Shown piece by piece: positions 22,985 to 37,363 of a stretch of DNA of 64,000 bases. This DNA comes from Arctopsyche grandis. Lineage: Eukaryota > Arthropoda > Insecta > Trichoptera > Hydropsychidae. Positions within the stretch are counted from its first letter, which is position 1, and every line of letters begins with the position of its first letter. A model generated the notes under the pieces. It saw only the letters and a program-made list of their open reading frames with translations, was not told the origin of the DNA and made no database searches. The stretch covers positions 28,350,001 through 28,414,000 of the forward strand of contig NC_135367.1 in the NCBI RefSeq assembly GCF_051622035.1, given 5' to 3'. A program made the translations under genes and the position numbers.

Positions 22985-24813
22985 TTAACTGGCTAAAGTA
23001 TATTAGATCCGGCCTAAAATTTTGTAGAAAGAGATAAAAATTATATCAATCACCAATCCTCGGCCACCGATCTCTGATGATGAGTAGAGATAGGCTTTTT
23101 GCACGTGGCAGTGCCTTTTGTAGACGGGGCAACTTGCCAATGGACCGAATTAGTAACTCATTTTATAAATGTAATAACCAAAGATCGGCTTTCGATGGAT
23201 GCTTATCGCACAAAAAATGGTTCACTATAATACTTTTTTGCTCTCTTGCTTTGAACACTAATGGAGCGGTTTATTGTTACTTGAAAAGCATCCATCCAAC
23301 GACGATCTCTGGTAATAACTAAAGGCTAGCGGAAATATAACAAACAACGTTCTCTTCGCTTGGCAGAAAATATTCATCGCTAATATTAGATGTCCATTGA
23401 TTTGGTACTAATAATTACGGATAACGTATGTAAGGTTCCCTACTTGTTTAAAAAAACAATTTTGATTTTATAAATTATAATAATAATGTGAAAAATATAA
23501 AACAGTTGCCAAGTTCGGTCCCCAAATTGGCATTTTTTTCGTTCGGCTTCTTTTTTTGTGACTATATCACCGATGAGTAGTAGGGCAATGGCAAATAATA
23601 ATTAACGTCCCAACAGTGTTAAATGCAAGAGCAGCGAAAAAAGTTTTCTACGAAATTAAAATTAGCCATAACGCTTCAAAAGCAAATTGCTCTAATGGCC
23701 ATCCGATGTCTAGTTAATAATAATAGTCTCATAACTAGAAATATGAGGTTTCGTTTCGACGCCATGTAAATATTTTTTTAAATTGTAATGCTTTAAATTT
23801 TTTCCGATGAAATTCGCGACTGTTTGACCGCATGTTCACTCGAACTTGTATCGATGTCAAACGTATGGATGTCTCTTTCGCACGCATATATTTTGCCGCG
23901 AGTACTTCTCGCACTTATGCGAACTCTAGGTCAGATTCCCAATATACATATCTCTCCACCCGTCTTGTGATCCCGATACTTTTGCCTTTTTAAACTTGCC
24001 AGAGAGATCCAACTAAATTTTACTAATTGCCAATCATCAATGCACATCGAAATGTCATCTGCGCGACACAATGAATATCTCGTCTTTCGTACATGCTTAA
24101 ATTCAAGCAGTCACGAATTTCGTCGAGACGTCAAATACCGAAATCGACATGAGCATGCAGCCGCGTCGTTTGCAGCGATTTATAGCAAACCCGATACGAA
24201 TGGTTTCAATAATTGGTAAAATGGGGATGTGTCCGTTCGCAATTCGGTCCAGACACACTATGAAGATGAGGTAGGCTGACCCACGCAATCTCAAGGGAAC
24301 GTGTATAAAGGACTTCCTCCATGTCACGAGATGCACGTGTTTGAATGCAGTTGAAGATCAAGTGCGTCCTTCAATAGTTGTGGTAGGTTGATCCTTATGC
24401 AAGTTGCAGCATGGTCACCACGTGGTGTGTGACCTCAATCCAATTCATCGTGGTGAAAAGGTGTCGTTTCGTGATATAGTGTAGGTTGGTATGGGATGGT
24501 GATCTCATGGTCGGAAATGAGAAATCACGAAAACTTTGAAGAGAGTATTTTATTGCATATAAAGTATAATATACACGTGTTCGCCATTGTGGCGAGGAAA
24601 AGGTTTGTAACGTAATTTCCTTACGAGAATTAGATGCCGACTACCAACTCGTCGTTAACAATGTACTTGACAAAAATGCTCTTTACCGCGATGCCAATGC
24701 TGACATGTGCTAAAAAGCTAGTAATATTTAATGACCTGATAGTTCGTAATTACAATTAATGACTTGCAGCACTCTCGGATCTGTCAACTGTCAAATTGTC
24801 TCGACCAATAACT
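22985..24813. other. no recognised gene
   Basis: Unique sequence with short frames only. Positions 24060-24360 are less AT-rich but show no recognisable protein. Confidence 0.4.
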
Positions 24814-25109
24814 TTTATACATATATAAAAAATGAATGTCTGTGTGTGTGTCTCGAATAAACTCCTAAAGCACTAAACCGATTACGATGGAACTTTCAGG
24901 ATTTGTTGTATACATGTCCGGGAAGATTACAGTGAAAAAAAAAACAGGCACGGAAACAGGAAAAATGGAAATGAGTGTCATTGCAACGCTATAATTTCAA
25001 ATGTTTTCGCGTCACGACCTACGTGTTCGCTGCCTGCGTTTTTCCGACAAATGGGAACGGGAATTGTATGCATTATTGTGGCGTTGCAACGCATGCCGGG
25101 TTTAGCTAG
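24814..25109 (+). mobile_element. short non-autonomous Helitron-like element
   Basis: The left end has the ATATATAAAAAATGAATGTC, TGTGTGTGTGTCTCG, ACCGATTACGATGGAAC start that recurs at 50036-50322 (reversed) and 60358. The right end has the palindrome GCGTTGCAACGC, then ATGCCGGGTTTAG and terminal CTAG before T (25106-25109). A hairpin followed by CTRR|T without terminal inverted repeats is the Helitron signature. The expected 5' TC is not clear. It has no Rep/helicase gene. Confidence 0.65.
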
Positions 25110-25859
25110 TATTAGTCTAAAAGTTTATATCATGGACTTTTTCGAGCAGTTTCTTCTTAACTTTATTTGTATAATGCCATTAGTAGTTTAAAAGTATCAA
25201 CTTCCAGTTTTCACTAGACAGCGTCTACTCGTTTGGTGCTATTATTTCTTGCACGGTCCTTGATAGGCAGGTTTAAAAAATTCAAAAGGCCAGCCCTTAG
25301 TAAAATGAATACACGCCTGGGGAGGAGTGTGGGAGTCTGAGGATCCAGCAAGAGGGAACGATGGGAAAAAGGAGAAAGGAGAAAGGAGCAAATGGGCGTT
25401 CGGGCCTAACGGCAAATAGGATCCGAACACAACGTAGATTGAATAACACAATCACGTGTACGTAACAGCGGCTACGTGCCCCGTATATACAACCGTCATA
25501 TGCTGGGGTATACTCGCAGTAGCTGGCACTGATTTGTTCTTGCGGCTGCTTGCCACACTATGAAAACTAATATCGAAAAATTCTCTCCTCTCGTTACATC
25601 GAAACCAGCCATTCGAGTTTTACAATCCTGTTGGCAAATGAGGACTAATTGTGCGAAATATGTGCGAGCGCGCGATTCGAGTCGATCGTACGTGAGAGTG
25701 TCGTCGGCACGTAAAGGGTTAAATACGATAATCGCATCGGTGGTGTCCCGCATGTTACTATCTACTATCTATGCTAAATTAATTACACACTAAGTTTGCT
25801 GTGTGTAATATCGCTTTGTTTTATTAATTCGAGGCCGTACATGTGTTATTTATTATACT
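25110..25859. other. no recognised gene
   Basis: Positions 25500-25790 are open on both strands for about 80 codons, but neither product is recognisable. Confidence 0.4.
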
Positions 25860-25879
25860 TGATTTTATATCTATGTGAT

Positions 25880-26070
25880 AGGCGTATATTTATAACATCT
25901 GAGAGGTCCTGGGTACGAGCCCTGCTTAGACCTTTATTGAAAGTAATCATAATTTGTATTATTTAAAGTATTTCTGCGGTGTGGTCAGATTTGGATACCT
26001 GTGACCTTAATTCGATCGTTTGTTATCTGAAATTGCCAATTTATTTGATTTAATTATTGATACTGTTCCT
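25880..26070 (+). mobile_element. SINE family 1, decayed partial copy
   Basis: A B-box-like GGGTACGAGCCC is followed by TGGTCAGATTTGG, TTCGATCGTTTGTTATCTG and TTGCCAATTTATTTGATTT, in the order seen in complete copies. The 3' hairpin is absent. Confidence 0.65.
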
Positions 26071-26289
26071 TATGATCCAAACATAAAAGCCATTAAATTT
26101 TATTGTACATATACAAATCTTAATACATGTAAATATATTATACTATTTTATTTTTTATTTTAAATACATACATATGTACATCATATGTGCAATGACAGGA
26201 ATTATCTCAAGGCAACATATATGTATACCTATATGGTTATAGGTATATATGTATAAGGCTACGGGTAAAACCCCTAGTTAAATAAATAA

Positions 26290-26440
26290 AAAATAAAATA
26301 AATGTGTCGTCGGTCATGTGTTCGATCCCTACGCCGTCTAATTTTTTTCAAATACCTTTTAAATATATTTAATTAAATATTTATATTTCATTGTTTAATT
26401 GTTTAATAAACAATATAAAACACCAAAAGAAAAATTAATT
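26290..26440 (+). repeat. dispersed repeat D, copy 1 (possible SINE)
   Basis: The block ATGTGTTCGATCC (B-box-like), TTTTTTCAAATACCTTT, TATTTAATTAAATATTTATAT and ATATAAAACACCAA recurs reversed at 56330-56500, and in part at 51180-51310. Confidence 0.6.
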
Positions 26441-26459
26441 AATTAAATAAATATTCAAC

Positions 26460-27236
26460 AATTAAATTATATTCATTAGCATCGATTAGTATATATAGAA
26501 GTTTTTTCTTTTGTCTTCTTATACATTTTAACAGTGTCGTATGTAGATACATATGTTGAATCGAAACGATTATTATAGTACGGCGAGCGTTATCTAAGAC
26601 AGACAGACAGACGGAATATTATATTTATATATATGATGTTATTTAACTATGTGATATTAATACAATATATTTCAATGCAAGGTCTTTAATAATATTACTG
26701 TAACGTGTAATTGTCAACATGACGTTGACAATTACTTTTATCGTCTAAAAATATATGAATTTCCATTAATATAAAACATAAACATATTCCATAAATAAAT
26801 GAATAATATCAACAACTTACGCATTTTATATTAAAATTTTATCAATATAAATATTTCAAAATACGAAACCGTATTGTATTTCTTGACCAAAATTTAATGT
26901 GCAACTGAAACGAAATATAATTGGCCATCGCGGTTCGAGTGGGGGGGGGGGGGGTGAATGCGACAGCATATACAGTTTATGATAGATCTGTTCGGCAATA
27001 ATGAATATAATATAGTATATTCGTGTTGAGGGGGGGGGGGGGTCGCCTCATGTAGAGAGCTTTGTTGGTTGACTTCATTGACCTCTAAAGTGGGCTTATA
27101 TAATATACATATTTTGAATGTGAGAAAACGTAAAAATATTAAATATGTTTGATGAATTGAAATGGTTGGGTATTAGAAATGAAGCACTTTAAAGTTAAAA
27201 ATAGAGATTTACATAATTATCAGGTGTTTTTCACAC
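26460..27236. other. no gene; two poly-G runs
   Basis: G runs of 14 (26941-26954) and 13 (27030-27042) stand about 75 bp apart in AT-rich DNA. A CAGACAGACAGAC motif at 26601 may be a decayed Helitron-like start. Confidence 0.5.
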
Positions 27237-27335
27237 ATCTATTCAATCTATAATGCCCTTCCTGAGAGCATTAGAAGTGCTAATAACATTGGTGCTTTCT
27301 TGAAGGGTGTTAATGTATACCCCTGTGGAAGATGA
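27237..27335 (+). pseudogene. non-LTR retrotransposon C-terminal remnant
   Basis: The frame through TAT at 27249 encodes IYSIYNALPESIRSANN, then IGAFLKGV, and stops at TGA 27333-27335. The 'W/YN-LP-SIR-A----FK' pattern closes many CR1/L2/Jockey-type ORF2 proteins. Upstream coding sequence is not recognisable. This short remnant is not in the same element group as LINE-A to D as far as I can see. Confidence 0.65.
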
Positions 27336-28439
27336 TGTAATTATATATAAGTTAATAAATGCAATGTTTGGCATTATAATATTATTTAATGGTTACTAAT
27401 TATAGTTTTTTTTTGTTAATTATATTATATTATAGTTATAATTTAAGTTGTTACTTTTGTTATATACATATATTCATTAGCAATTTGCTATAAATAAATA
27501 CATAAATAAATAGTAGCGTAGTCTGGACGTGTCGAAACCTGTCCAAATGTATTGATACAGGTTCTTTTTTGCCCACCCTTATCAAAAATGACGTCTGTTT
27601 CAAATAAATCATCCTCTCCTTAATCATCTCTATTCGGAACAAAGCTTAGTTTTCCTGATATTTACTATTATCATTTTTTAGTAAAATTAAACACATTTCA
27701 AAGCTTTGTTGATTTTTAATCAATATGTTAGCCGAAAGAAGCTTGAATATTAAAGGCTATAAAAAAATCACCTAAAATTTTAAATAAAGTATTTTTTTGC
27801 GATAAAAACGTATGCCCGATCGCACTATGGTTACATATTAGTACATACATATGTATGTATATTGCTGACTCTTCGGAGTACCCTTTTTTTTCGTGTGCTT
27901 TCGGCAAAAATGTACCAAAAGGGATTTCAGTTATGTTTCTCCCCTTTTAATTAAGCCCGGTCGATATCTCTTCGACGCGTCATTAATTATTTTTTTCAAT
28001 AGAGGATATGGTTTTAAAGATGGTTTGGTTTTGGTGAAGCCCTTTTCATACACTTTGTTACACGTGTTTCCCTTATAAACGATATTCTCTCAGGCGTCCG
28101 ACGGAAGAAAGGCGAGATGAGCCCGCCGGCCTTAACCCTTTTCAAACGAGTAATCTTGAGTGTCAGCCTCAACCTGTATCGGGAATAAAGGGTTGTAGCG
28201 GAACCTCATCGATACCATCCGAAAATTTTATTCGAAAACGGGTCGTTGCCGTCCGTATCCAGACGCGCAAATCCACAGATATACTTATACGTGTTTAAGA
28301 TTAAGGAAAAAATACAGCCTTTGGTTCTTGAATCGTGAAATGTATCAGGTATAATGAAAACTTGAGAGTGGCGACATAGCCGATGGGCCAAAAATTACTT
28401 AAATAAAATATATAATCATATATCTATATTTATTAATTT
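27336..28439. other. no recognised gene
   Basis: AT-rich sequence. The palindromic microsatellite ACATACATATGTATGTAT lies near 27842. Positions 28080-28260 are richer in GC without an identifiable frame. Confidence 0.4.
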
Positions 28440-28700
28440 CCATTTCCTTTGAAATTTTGCGCGGTTTGGTCACCGATAGAAATTTTAATCGATTCTGATA
28501 ATTCTATGGTGAAAAATAATCGTAATAAACTCGTCTCAGATTGCGAAATTTTTGGAGATCTTGGCGTTTAGTGGTCAGTAGATATTTGACTTTGCGCCAT
28601 CCTCTCGTGTTGTCAGATTTGAATTGTATAAAAGCCTTTTTAACTTTATCTCTTTCACACTACATCTTATAAGTTGAATATGAGCTTTATATAATATATG
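28440..28700 (+). repeat. dispersed repeat A-like, copy 3
   Basis: The reverse complement is nearly that of 11985-12225, including GCGCGGTTTGGTCACCGATAG and TTAGTGGTCAGTAGATATTT-type blocks. Neither copy codes for a recognisable protein. Confidence 0.8.
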
Positions 28701-30359
28701 TAGATATGCATTTTTGCAATATAATTCTTGGATGACAAAAATAAGTAGGTGGACGATAGGGTTACACTAGTATAATATAATTAATTTGAAGTGCGTACAA
28801 AATAGTGCAAATTTTATACATGTATCTTGAGATCAATGATTGCTTATGAAAAGATTTTCCACCTTTCCCTTTTCCAATTTCCCTTCGAATATGATATATG
28901 TAGTAATTGCAGATAAAGTAAAAAAATTATCATATGACTTATATTTATCGTAATTTCCATTCAATATTCTCAATACTTCAATGTATTTAGTATTGAATAT
29001 CCATCTCTATATAATCATCCCTTTCAATACCTACTGTATGGATGTTGATACAACTTTTTTACAGTGAAAATGGTCTCGCCCATAAACATAAATCAGTTTG
29101 TATATTATCGAAATACTCATTCGCCTATTAGCAAGTCGTACATTTGATTTATACACTCAATTCGAAAGTTTCCACGTTGTATACAAGCTTTGCAAAACAC
29201 CAACAGCGGGAAAGCGCAATAAAAAAACGTATAATCTCAGTTCTGTTTTTCCAGGGTGCGCTTTTAGTGTTTGCTCGGTCGACTGGCCGGGGCAGAAATA
29301 TTAGCCTCGACCCGGTAATCTGGGTACATTATCCGGAGGAAACGAGCTTTTATTGGGCCATTTGTGGCTTATACGTAAGTCTCGATCGGTTCATGAATGC
29401 ATGTACATGCAAACATCACACGAAATACGAATGGAAAAATTCTCTATAGGTATAATACTTGAATGGGGCACGTCTTCGGCTGTTTGCAGGGTCGTTCTTG
29501 GCGCTCTGATTGGACCCAGGAATCTAATTTACTTCGTTAGCGAGATCAAGGTAAAACTGAAGACAGCTCGTCGATTACAAGAGTCCTTGGATTCGATGGT
29601 TGGACTGTGAGAGGTCCAAAGACCAGAATTGCGGTCCTCTAAAATGTCTCGAAATTAAACTGAAAGCTTCTCATCGGGACGTTAATTGTCGAACGAACTG
29701 GAATTCTCGTCTCACGAGAGGAGCTTCTAAAGCTCGATGAATCAATTTATTATCAACGATTGTACTCTCCTCCAGATAAAAAAAATAATATGAAAATTCT
29801 TTCTTCATTTTTCTGCTGTCGTGATTTATACATTTCTATATCAATATTATTTTATATTAGGCAGATATGAGCCTGTATGTGTTTGCTATATTATTTTTTG
29901 TTTTGACAAATTTAATTGCACGGCTTGGAAAATATATTAAGTTTTAAGAGCGGAAATCTTCCAGAAATTTAAATATTGCGATATAAAACAAACACAGTTC
30001 TTTGGATTTAACATATTCAATTTATTAAAAAAATATTATTAGAATGGGTATGATTTAAAATTTGAGCTTAAAAATATGTAAAAACTAGTCAATATTAATA
30101 ATGAAATATATGTACATCACAAAAAATTTTTCTGAAAATTTTAAAACTACGGTTTAACAATACATAGCAAACTTCAATATTTCAATTAATATTTTTAAAG
30201 CTTTGTGTACATTGTAGTAGATATAAAAATTAAAGAAATATATTCTCACCCAAAATAGGCTATATTTATTTTCATTATAAAAAAAATCAGATGTGACCAA
30301 CCCACGACTTTATCTATGTAGTTGAGGAATACGAGATGATGACAAAACAAAATTCAATA
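28701..30359. other. no recognised gene
   Basis: Positions 29200-29620 are less AT-rich and contain overlapping open frames. A 61-nt interval with AG/GT borders (about 29507-29570) is discussed under rejected items. Confidence 0.4.
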
Positions 30360-30425
30360 ATTAATAAGAGATATAAAAAATGACCACTAACACGAAAGCC
30401 ATGTGAAACGTAAAGGAGGTAAGTA
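30360..30425 (-). repeat. fragment of the repeat A leader
   Basis: The reverse complement matches 2275-2330 (CGTTTCACATGG, TTCGTGT, GGTCATTTTTTATATC). No flanking homology was found. Confidence 0.6.
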
Positions 30426-30804
30426 AAAATACATATACGTTCACACATACCGGCTACGAGAGCGTTTTCGATACAAATTGAGCGCAAATGTAGAGAAACT
30501 TATACACGACAAAAATTCCACATCCGGTTGTCGAATTTTGTCCAAATTTTTTTATTACTTAAAATCACTTTATTATACACATTAAATATCATAAAAATAA
30601 AACCCCAACTTATTATCAACTTAAAGTTAGTGCATAAATAATAGAAATATAAATTTCAGCTTGATTCAGAGGTGTGGAAAAAATCTTGTGGTCACAACAT
30701 TTTTCATTTTTCGAAGCGGAAATAATCCCACTTTGGGTTTATTAAATTTAGTGTTTTTTTTTCACACACCTCCTTTGCGTTTCGATTACAACTCAAGAAA
30801 AAGT

Positions 30805-30872
30805 TTGCCTCTTATCCGATCGTTTTCATACTTTGCCATATTGCTCATTTTGGTCATCAATATAAGTAATTG
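30805..30872 (+). repeat. dispersed repeat A, fragment
   Basis: TCCGATCGTTTTCATACTTT, GCCATATTGCTCATTTTGG and TCATCAATATAAGT match 2325-2390 and 44846-44900. It abuts repeat B copy 2. Confidence 0.75.
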
Positions 30873-30913
30873 TTTTCATCACATTGATACAAGAATAATA
30901 CTTAAATTTTTTC

Positions 30914-31505
30914 GTGAAGAGCACACATGTTTAAGGGCTCGAAAAAAATAGTGGGAGAAAAATCTAACATAAGTAAACGGCCACTTCCGGTTGACGGATG
31001 CTAACCAAATTTTATACATAGCTTGGTATTAATCTTAAAATCCTAGATATGAAATTTCAATTTCTGAGAAAAGCATAAAAAAACTCGAATTTCTAGAGTA
31101 AGAGTACTAATTCCGGTTCAGGTAAAAATATTCAAAAAATTTTAGGATGTAAAATTTATAATTTCTATTACATTTCATTCTGATTCGAGATTCTGATGGT
31201 TTGGGAGATAATTGAATTCAAAAACTTAAAAAAGAGCACACCTATAGGGGCAGGTACCGTTTCCGGTTAACTTAAAAATTCGATAACAATTCAGTAACCG
31301 TTACTAAATTTCAATTCGGTAGAACTAACGGTGTTCGAAAAATTCCCAAAATTCATAGGCACACAGACTTTTTCTATATTATGAAAACGTGATCAGTGAT
31401 CGATTCTGATTTTGAATCTGCCAAAATCTTCAGTTCAAATTTTTCCATGATCACAAAACTTCATATATTGTTAATAAGTACATAGATAAAGTAAAAAATG
31501 TACCA
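30914..31505 (-). repeat. dispersed repeat B, copy 2 (uninterrupted)
   Basis: This is the intact counterpart of 4651-5720. It shows the empty site of the SINE that splits copy 1. Internally it carries four diverged TTCCGGTT blocks at irregular spacing. Confidence 0.8.
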
Positions 31506-32425
31506 TTTTAAATTGATTTATGTACATAGATTATATATTAAGTTTATTTAAATTATTAAACTTTTTTTAACAAGGTTAAAAACACAAAATTGTGTGGATA
31601 AACTTTCGCGAAATGTATATGAAATCGAATTAAAAAAGTTTTTTGTACAAAAGTGTACTTTGAAATTGTAAACGTGGATAAATTTTTGTATTTAATTATA
31701 ACGTGATATAAATATGTGCATACATTTATGTATATATGTATATCAAATAAAGAATAAAAATGTATGCTAAGAAGCATCAAAAAGAAAATTGTAATGTAGC
31801 AAAATACTACATATAAATCATGCAAATATTGGAAAAAAACATGCTTCATAATACATATTGACTTACACAGTTTTCCTTATAAACATAGCATAAACCAATT
31901 GAATATACCATTTAAGAATCAACAAACTCAAAGCACACTTTCCATTATATATAATATGAGAAACTCGTATAAAAAATCAGGATATAATATATGTAGACTA
32001 AGAAACTCATTGTAGACCGAGAGGAAAGCGTGAGTTGAATTATATCTGCAATACCTGCCTCTGCGGCAGGGTAATAGAGAGCCGCCTGCAGCGCGTTTCC
32101 TGGATAATCCTGTATCTTCCTTTTTTCAGCTACAGGACGTAAGTCTAGATAAGCCGAAATGGCTTTTCTTGGATGCAGGGACATCTGCCTAATCTGCCGT
32201 GCAGCCGGCAACCACCGTGTAATGGTATTTTAAGTCGGCAAACACCAAAAATACACTCTGAAACCAGCCAAGGATAATTTACGTGTACATGCACTTTTAT
32301 TTGGTCTTTGACGTACCTGTAGTTTTAGATTTTGATAAAAAAAAGGTTGAATAAGAACAATGATTGCAATGATAATAATCCCAAATATGACTAAAATGTA
32401 TAACCTAACCTAACCAAACCAAACC
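31506..32425. other. no recognised gene; CCTAA-like tract
   Basis: A GC-richer patch lies at 32030-32220. Two CCTAA units and CCAAA variants at 32405-32425 stand directly before a SINE. Confidence 0.4.
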
Positions 32426-32695
32426 AGCAGAACAGACTAATGGTTAGCATATAATAATTTGAATAAAGTGGTCACGGGTTCAAATCCTAATGGTTTCTTC
32501 TGAATAGACTCGTTTCCTATTAGAGTTATCCAATTTGAGTTTTCCACGGAACCTCCATATAAAAGAGTATTGTGAAATAAATCATTTTGTAGCATGAAAC
32601 TCAGATCGCATTATTTCCAATGCATGCCCTAGATTATCCACAAACATATTTTATCCATTACCTGTGAAAAATATCATATATTAATGCACCTTCTG
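32426..32695 (+). mobile_element. tRNA-derived SINE (family 2), copy 1
   Basis: The head is CCAGCAGAACAGACTAATGG with B box CACGGGTTCAAATCC. The body (TTCCTATTAGAG, then GCATGAAACTCAGATCGC, ATTTCCAATGCATGCCCTAG, ATTACCTGTGAAAAATATCA) matches the reverse complement of 42520-42716. The head and first body block resemble family 1, but the remainder differs. Confidence 0.7.
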
Positions 32696-32744
32696 ACATA
32701 AAAATCTATCTGTACTTTAATTAAAATCTTTCCTTATATTTATT

Positions 32745-33170
32745 TATTTATTTTTTACATATATACTAGGAAGGCCTTAAGGTAACCTCAATGCGCCTTC
32801 ATGGCCAATTACAAACATTGCAGCATTTTTTTTTATTATACAAGTCGCTGAATTACGAGGAACTGAAAAACTCGCAAATTAACAAGACATCTATGAATTG
32901 TACATAAATTTTATTGCACATTAATCAATCTCAAATAGTGGTGACATAGTAGATAGGAAGGATATTTGGCCAATTTTACCGGGAACCGTTTCAAAAATGA
33001 AATCAGAGAAAAAATGGCAAACTCTGATAGGAATCGATAGACCTGGAGTCACAAATCCAGGTTTGACCTGCAGCACTACAGATATACTCAGAAAAATTCT
33101 TTTAAATCGAGGCTAGCTCATGGGATCGAACCCCGCGCCTCTCAACGCTAAAACAACGACTCTATTTTCA
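32745..33170 (-). mobile_element. SINE family 1, near-complete copy
   Basis: The 3' hairpin (32766-32804) has stem mismatches. Body and B box (GGGTTCGATCCC in the reverse reading near 33125-33140) follow in order. The extreme 5' end of the head is degenerate. Confidence 0.8.
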
Positions 33171-35934
33171 TTTCCGTAATAATGTCAAAGCTATTGCGTA
33201 CGTTGTTCTAGGCTTACTGACATCTGTAGAATTATATTCGGTTCCAATATTTTTTACTACATATTTGAGTATATTGTGATTCATAGGTTTGTATAATGGA
33301 TACAATTTTAGATGCAATCAATCGCTTCGTGGGTGCAACATATTGCTCAGTGCACCGGAAGTGCACGACGGAAGCGTCTGAATTATTCGTCGTCGGATCG
33401 TTAATAACGAGTCAGCATTTGGCCAGGGCTTAAATCATTCGGGCCACAGTCACGTGTCCTAGACAAGGGGCATTCGTTAGAGAGAGCTTACACCCGCAAA
33501 AAGAGGCCTGGCTGCAAGTGTTGAAATTGCACGAAAAAATGTTTAACTGCTTTGATTTTTTACGTGCAGAAATAAATGGTTGACATTTGGCGCAGATTTC
33601 GCATATTTGAATCTGATAGTAGCAACTCCTATTAATGCTTGGGATTTTTTTTTCACCGATTGTCGTGGAAAACTTGAGTTTTTCCGACCAAAAAACAAAA
33701 ATTTCAAAATTTAAATACTTTTTTAATATAAAATAGAAATAGAGGTAAATTTCAGGCTATATAGATAATGGTCTTTAATTTTGAGCTTTTTTTTGAGGAT
33801 TGAAATTGTGAAAGTCGCCAATGCAATTATACGTGTACGCTCACTAACAACTTTGCAAATAATGCCAATACGTTACATTACAAACCATAGTTTTCTGTTA
33901 TATTATCCTGAAACGATCATCAGTTGATTTCTATTCATCATTCGGACTATACGTAAATATATTCGAAGTGAATTTAAATAAAATATCCATTATAAAAGTC
34001 GTATAAATTTTTTTTGCGTACCTACATCTTAACTTAAATATTTACAAAATTCATTAAAAAAAAACTAAGATTTACTACTTTCCTCTAATTCTATCCATTA
34101 TACGATATTTTACAAACTATGTCTCGTAAAAGGAATAATTAAAAATGCACATAATGTGTTTATAGTAGCGAGAATAGGGACGTTTTCTCTCCAATCATCT
34201 TGTGTCACTTTATAATATGAAAATGGTGTCTATGAAAAGGTGTATGAAAATTAATTTAGACAGATAAATATTAGATATTTTATTGTCAAAACGAAATATA
34301 TGTGCTACTTAAACATTTCCCAATATTTGTATCGAGGGAAAGATCATCTTTATATTCAAAATATATATACGGTGGCCATAAAAATATAATCAAAAAGCGA
34401 ATAGCTTTAAAAGAATCATAAGATAAAAAAAGCATACGATTTTCCTTTAGGATATTGACTCGTCAAAGTATAACCTTATAAGGGTCGCGTAACCCAAGGC
34501 TTGTTTTCCCTCCGAAGTGTATTCGTATTACGTAGATATCGATCGTGCAGGTAATGTCCCCGTAGGGATTAAAGGGTCGAAAATATATCCATTTTTTATT
34601 TGTCGACGTATGTTTGTGCGTAAGGGCACGCTCCCAGATACACATCTGCACACTAAGGGGGTAGGGCAGGGAAAAAATTGATCACACACACACACACACC
34701 TACATATATGTATACACAGATAATATATGTCGGTCAGTATAATAAATACTATCTTGTCGTGTATGTGTGTCCCTCTTCATTTTTTTTCTCTTGTCGAGTT
34801 CCCTGGGGCGATAATCCTCGTAGTTTCCTTTCAGACCGGATTCACTCGTCGACTATTTACATTGAAATTTCCTTATGTCGGGTTGACCGTAGATAAGAAG
34901 AAACGCCAACATATTTCAAAAGACATTTTCTCTGTGACTCCCGGTCTAAATCCTATTCCCTTCTTTCCATCTCATTGTAACGTACGTAAAATCGAGCGTG
35001 CGGTCAGATATGATGTTTTTCCTTGTATTAATGACATCTATGTATATATCATGCAAATAAAACAATATGTGTGTTTATCGATGTCATTGTCTCTCTTTTA
35101 ACTGTAAGTAACTTTTCTTAACATGAAAATAAGCTCTGCATCGGATTGCTTACAATAAATAAATAAATATATAAAATAGAAGACAATCATTTTACATAAT
35201 TACCTATAAAATACAATGTAGAAAATGTACGCGTATAATATTAAGAATGGTTTTTAAAAAAATCTAAACATAATATCTTGTATAAAGATGACTATTTTTC
35301 TTCTTATTTGTCCGCTATAAAAATCTACAGTTTTCAATTTAAAATCACCAAATTTGATATACCATACATATAGACGTAAACTTGGCGTTGATTTTCAATT
35401 TTAACTTTATTTTTAATTTAACTGGAATTTCAGTGATATAAAATAATAGATGTGTGCATGATCCTGGACGACTTGAGAAAATACCTTTTTCTTAAATTCA
35501 ATTTTAAGCTATTTTTTCCAACTTTCCCGAATGACCGTTTAAAAGGAAAGACTCCTAAATTTCTCGCGTTTTCCAACAAAATTAGAAAAACAAGCTATTT
35601 TTAGTTTGAGTTATTTTTGTTTAAATTTTTACTAACATTTTAAAAACTTTTGTGGGAATATGAATAACCTACATACATTACATAATAATATTTGAATAAC
35701 ATAGTACATAATAATATTTCATATACATACATACATAGTCAGTAGTCTAACATACATACATACATATTTAACATATATTTGTGTTTCTGTATGAGCCTGA
35801 ATGTGATATTTCCCAACACAGTGAGGGTAGGTTATCGGAGATTATTAGTTTATCTATGTTTTTAACTTACTTCTCTGGTAGCCTGCTCTCATTATTATTT
35901 TTATATTTGAAAGTTGTTTTTGAGTGGAATTTTA
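33171..35934. other. no recognised gene
   Basis: A short (CA)n lies at 34683-34699. Positions 34740-35100 hold overlapping plus-strand frames up to 124 codons without a recognisable domain. ATAC microsatellites lie near 35725-35765. Confidence 0.4.
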
Positions 35935-36260
35935 ATCTTCCCTCTTCCATTTGGGACATAACAAAACATCCCTTGCAGGGATGTTTTGTATTTTCATTTG
36001 GTTCTTATATACATATTGGTGCTAGCTATAGGTGCAAGACATGTCCTACTTTGTGTTTTATTATTCGATATTTTTACTATATCTGCTTTAATTATAACGA
36101 TATTGTTTTTTTATAATTATGTATAAATGTATTTTTTGTCTGTGTACAAATGTATATATTTTTATTTTTCTCATCTGTCTATAGTTTTCGACCATTGTGG
36201 CTCATTAGGGACTCCTGTAATGCAACAGTGGTCCAAACTAAACTTAAATAAATAAATATA
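35935..36260 (+). mobile_element. non-LTR retrotransposon 3' end (LINE-C, copy 2)
   Basis: This is homologous to 11490-11955 on the opposite strand. GACCATTGT (36190-36198) pairs with ACAGTGGTC (36225-36233) around a loop with CATTAGGGACTCCTGTAATG. A TAAATAAATAAATA tail follows. It also carries a private 12-bp hairpin (35961-35972 with 35978-35989) that the other copy lacks. Confidence 0.75.
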
Positions 36261-37326
<1,066 letters not shown>

Positions 37327-37363
37327 ATATATACATATGCATATAGAAGAAATAAAGAGATAC

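Noticed and set aside
29507..29570. A 61-nt interval bordered by GGCTGTTTGCAG and GTAAAACTG, open in one frame (VVLGALIGPR)
   Set aside because: Its phase does not follow from the 7128 donor, which would give an immediate TGA, and the donor is weak.
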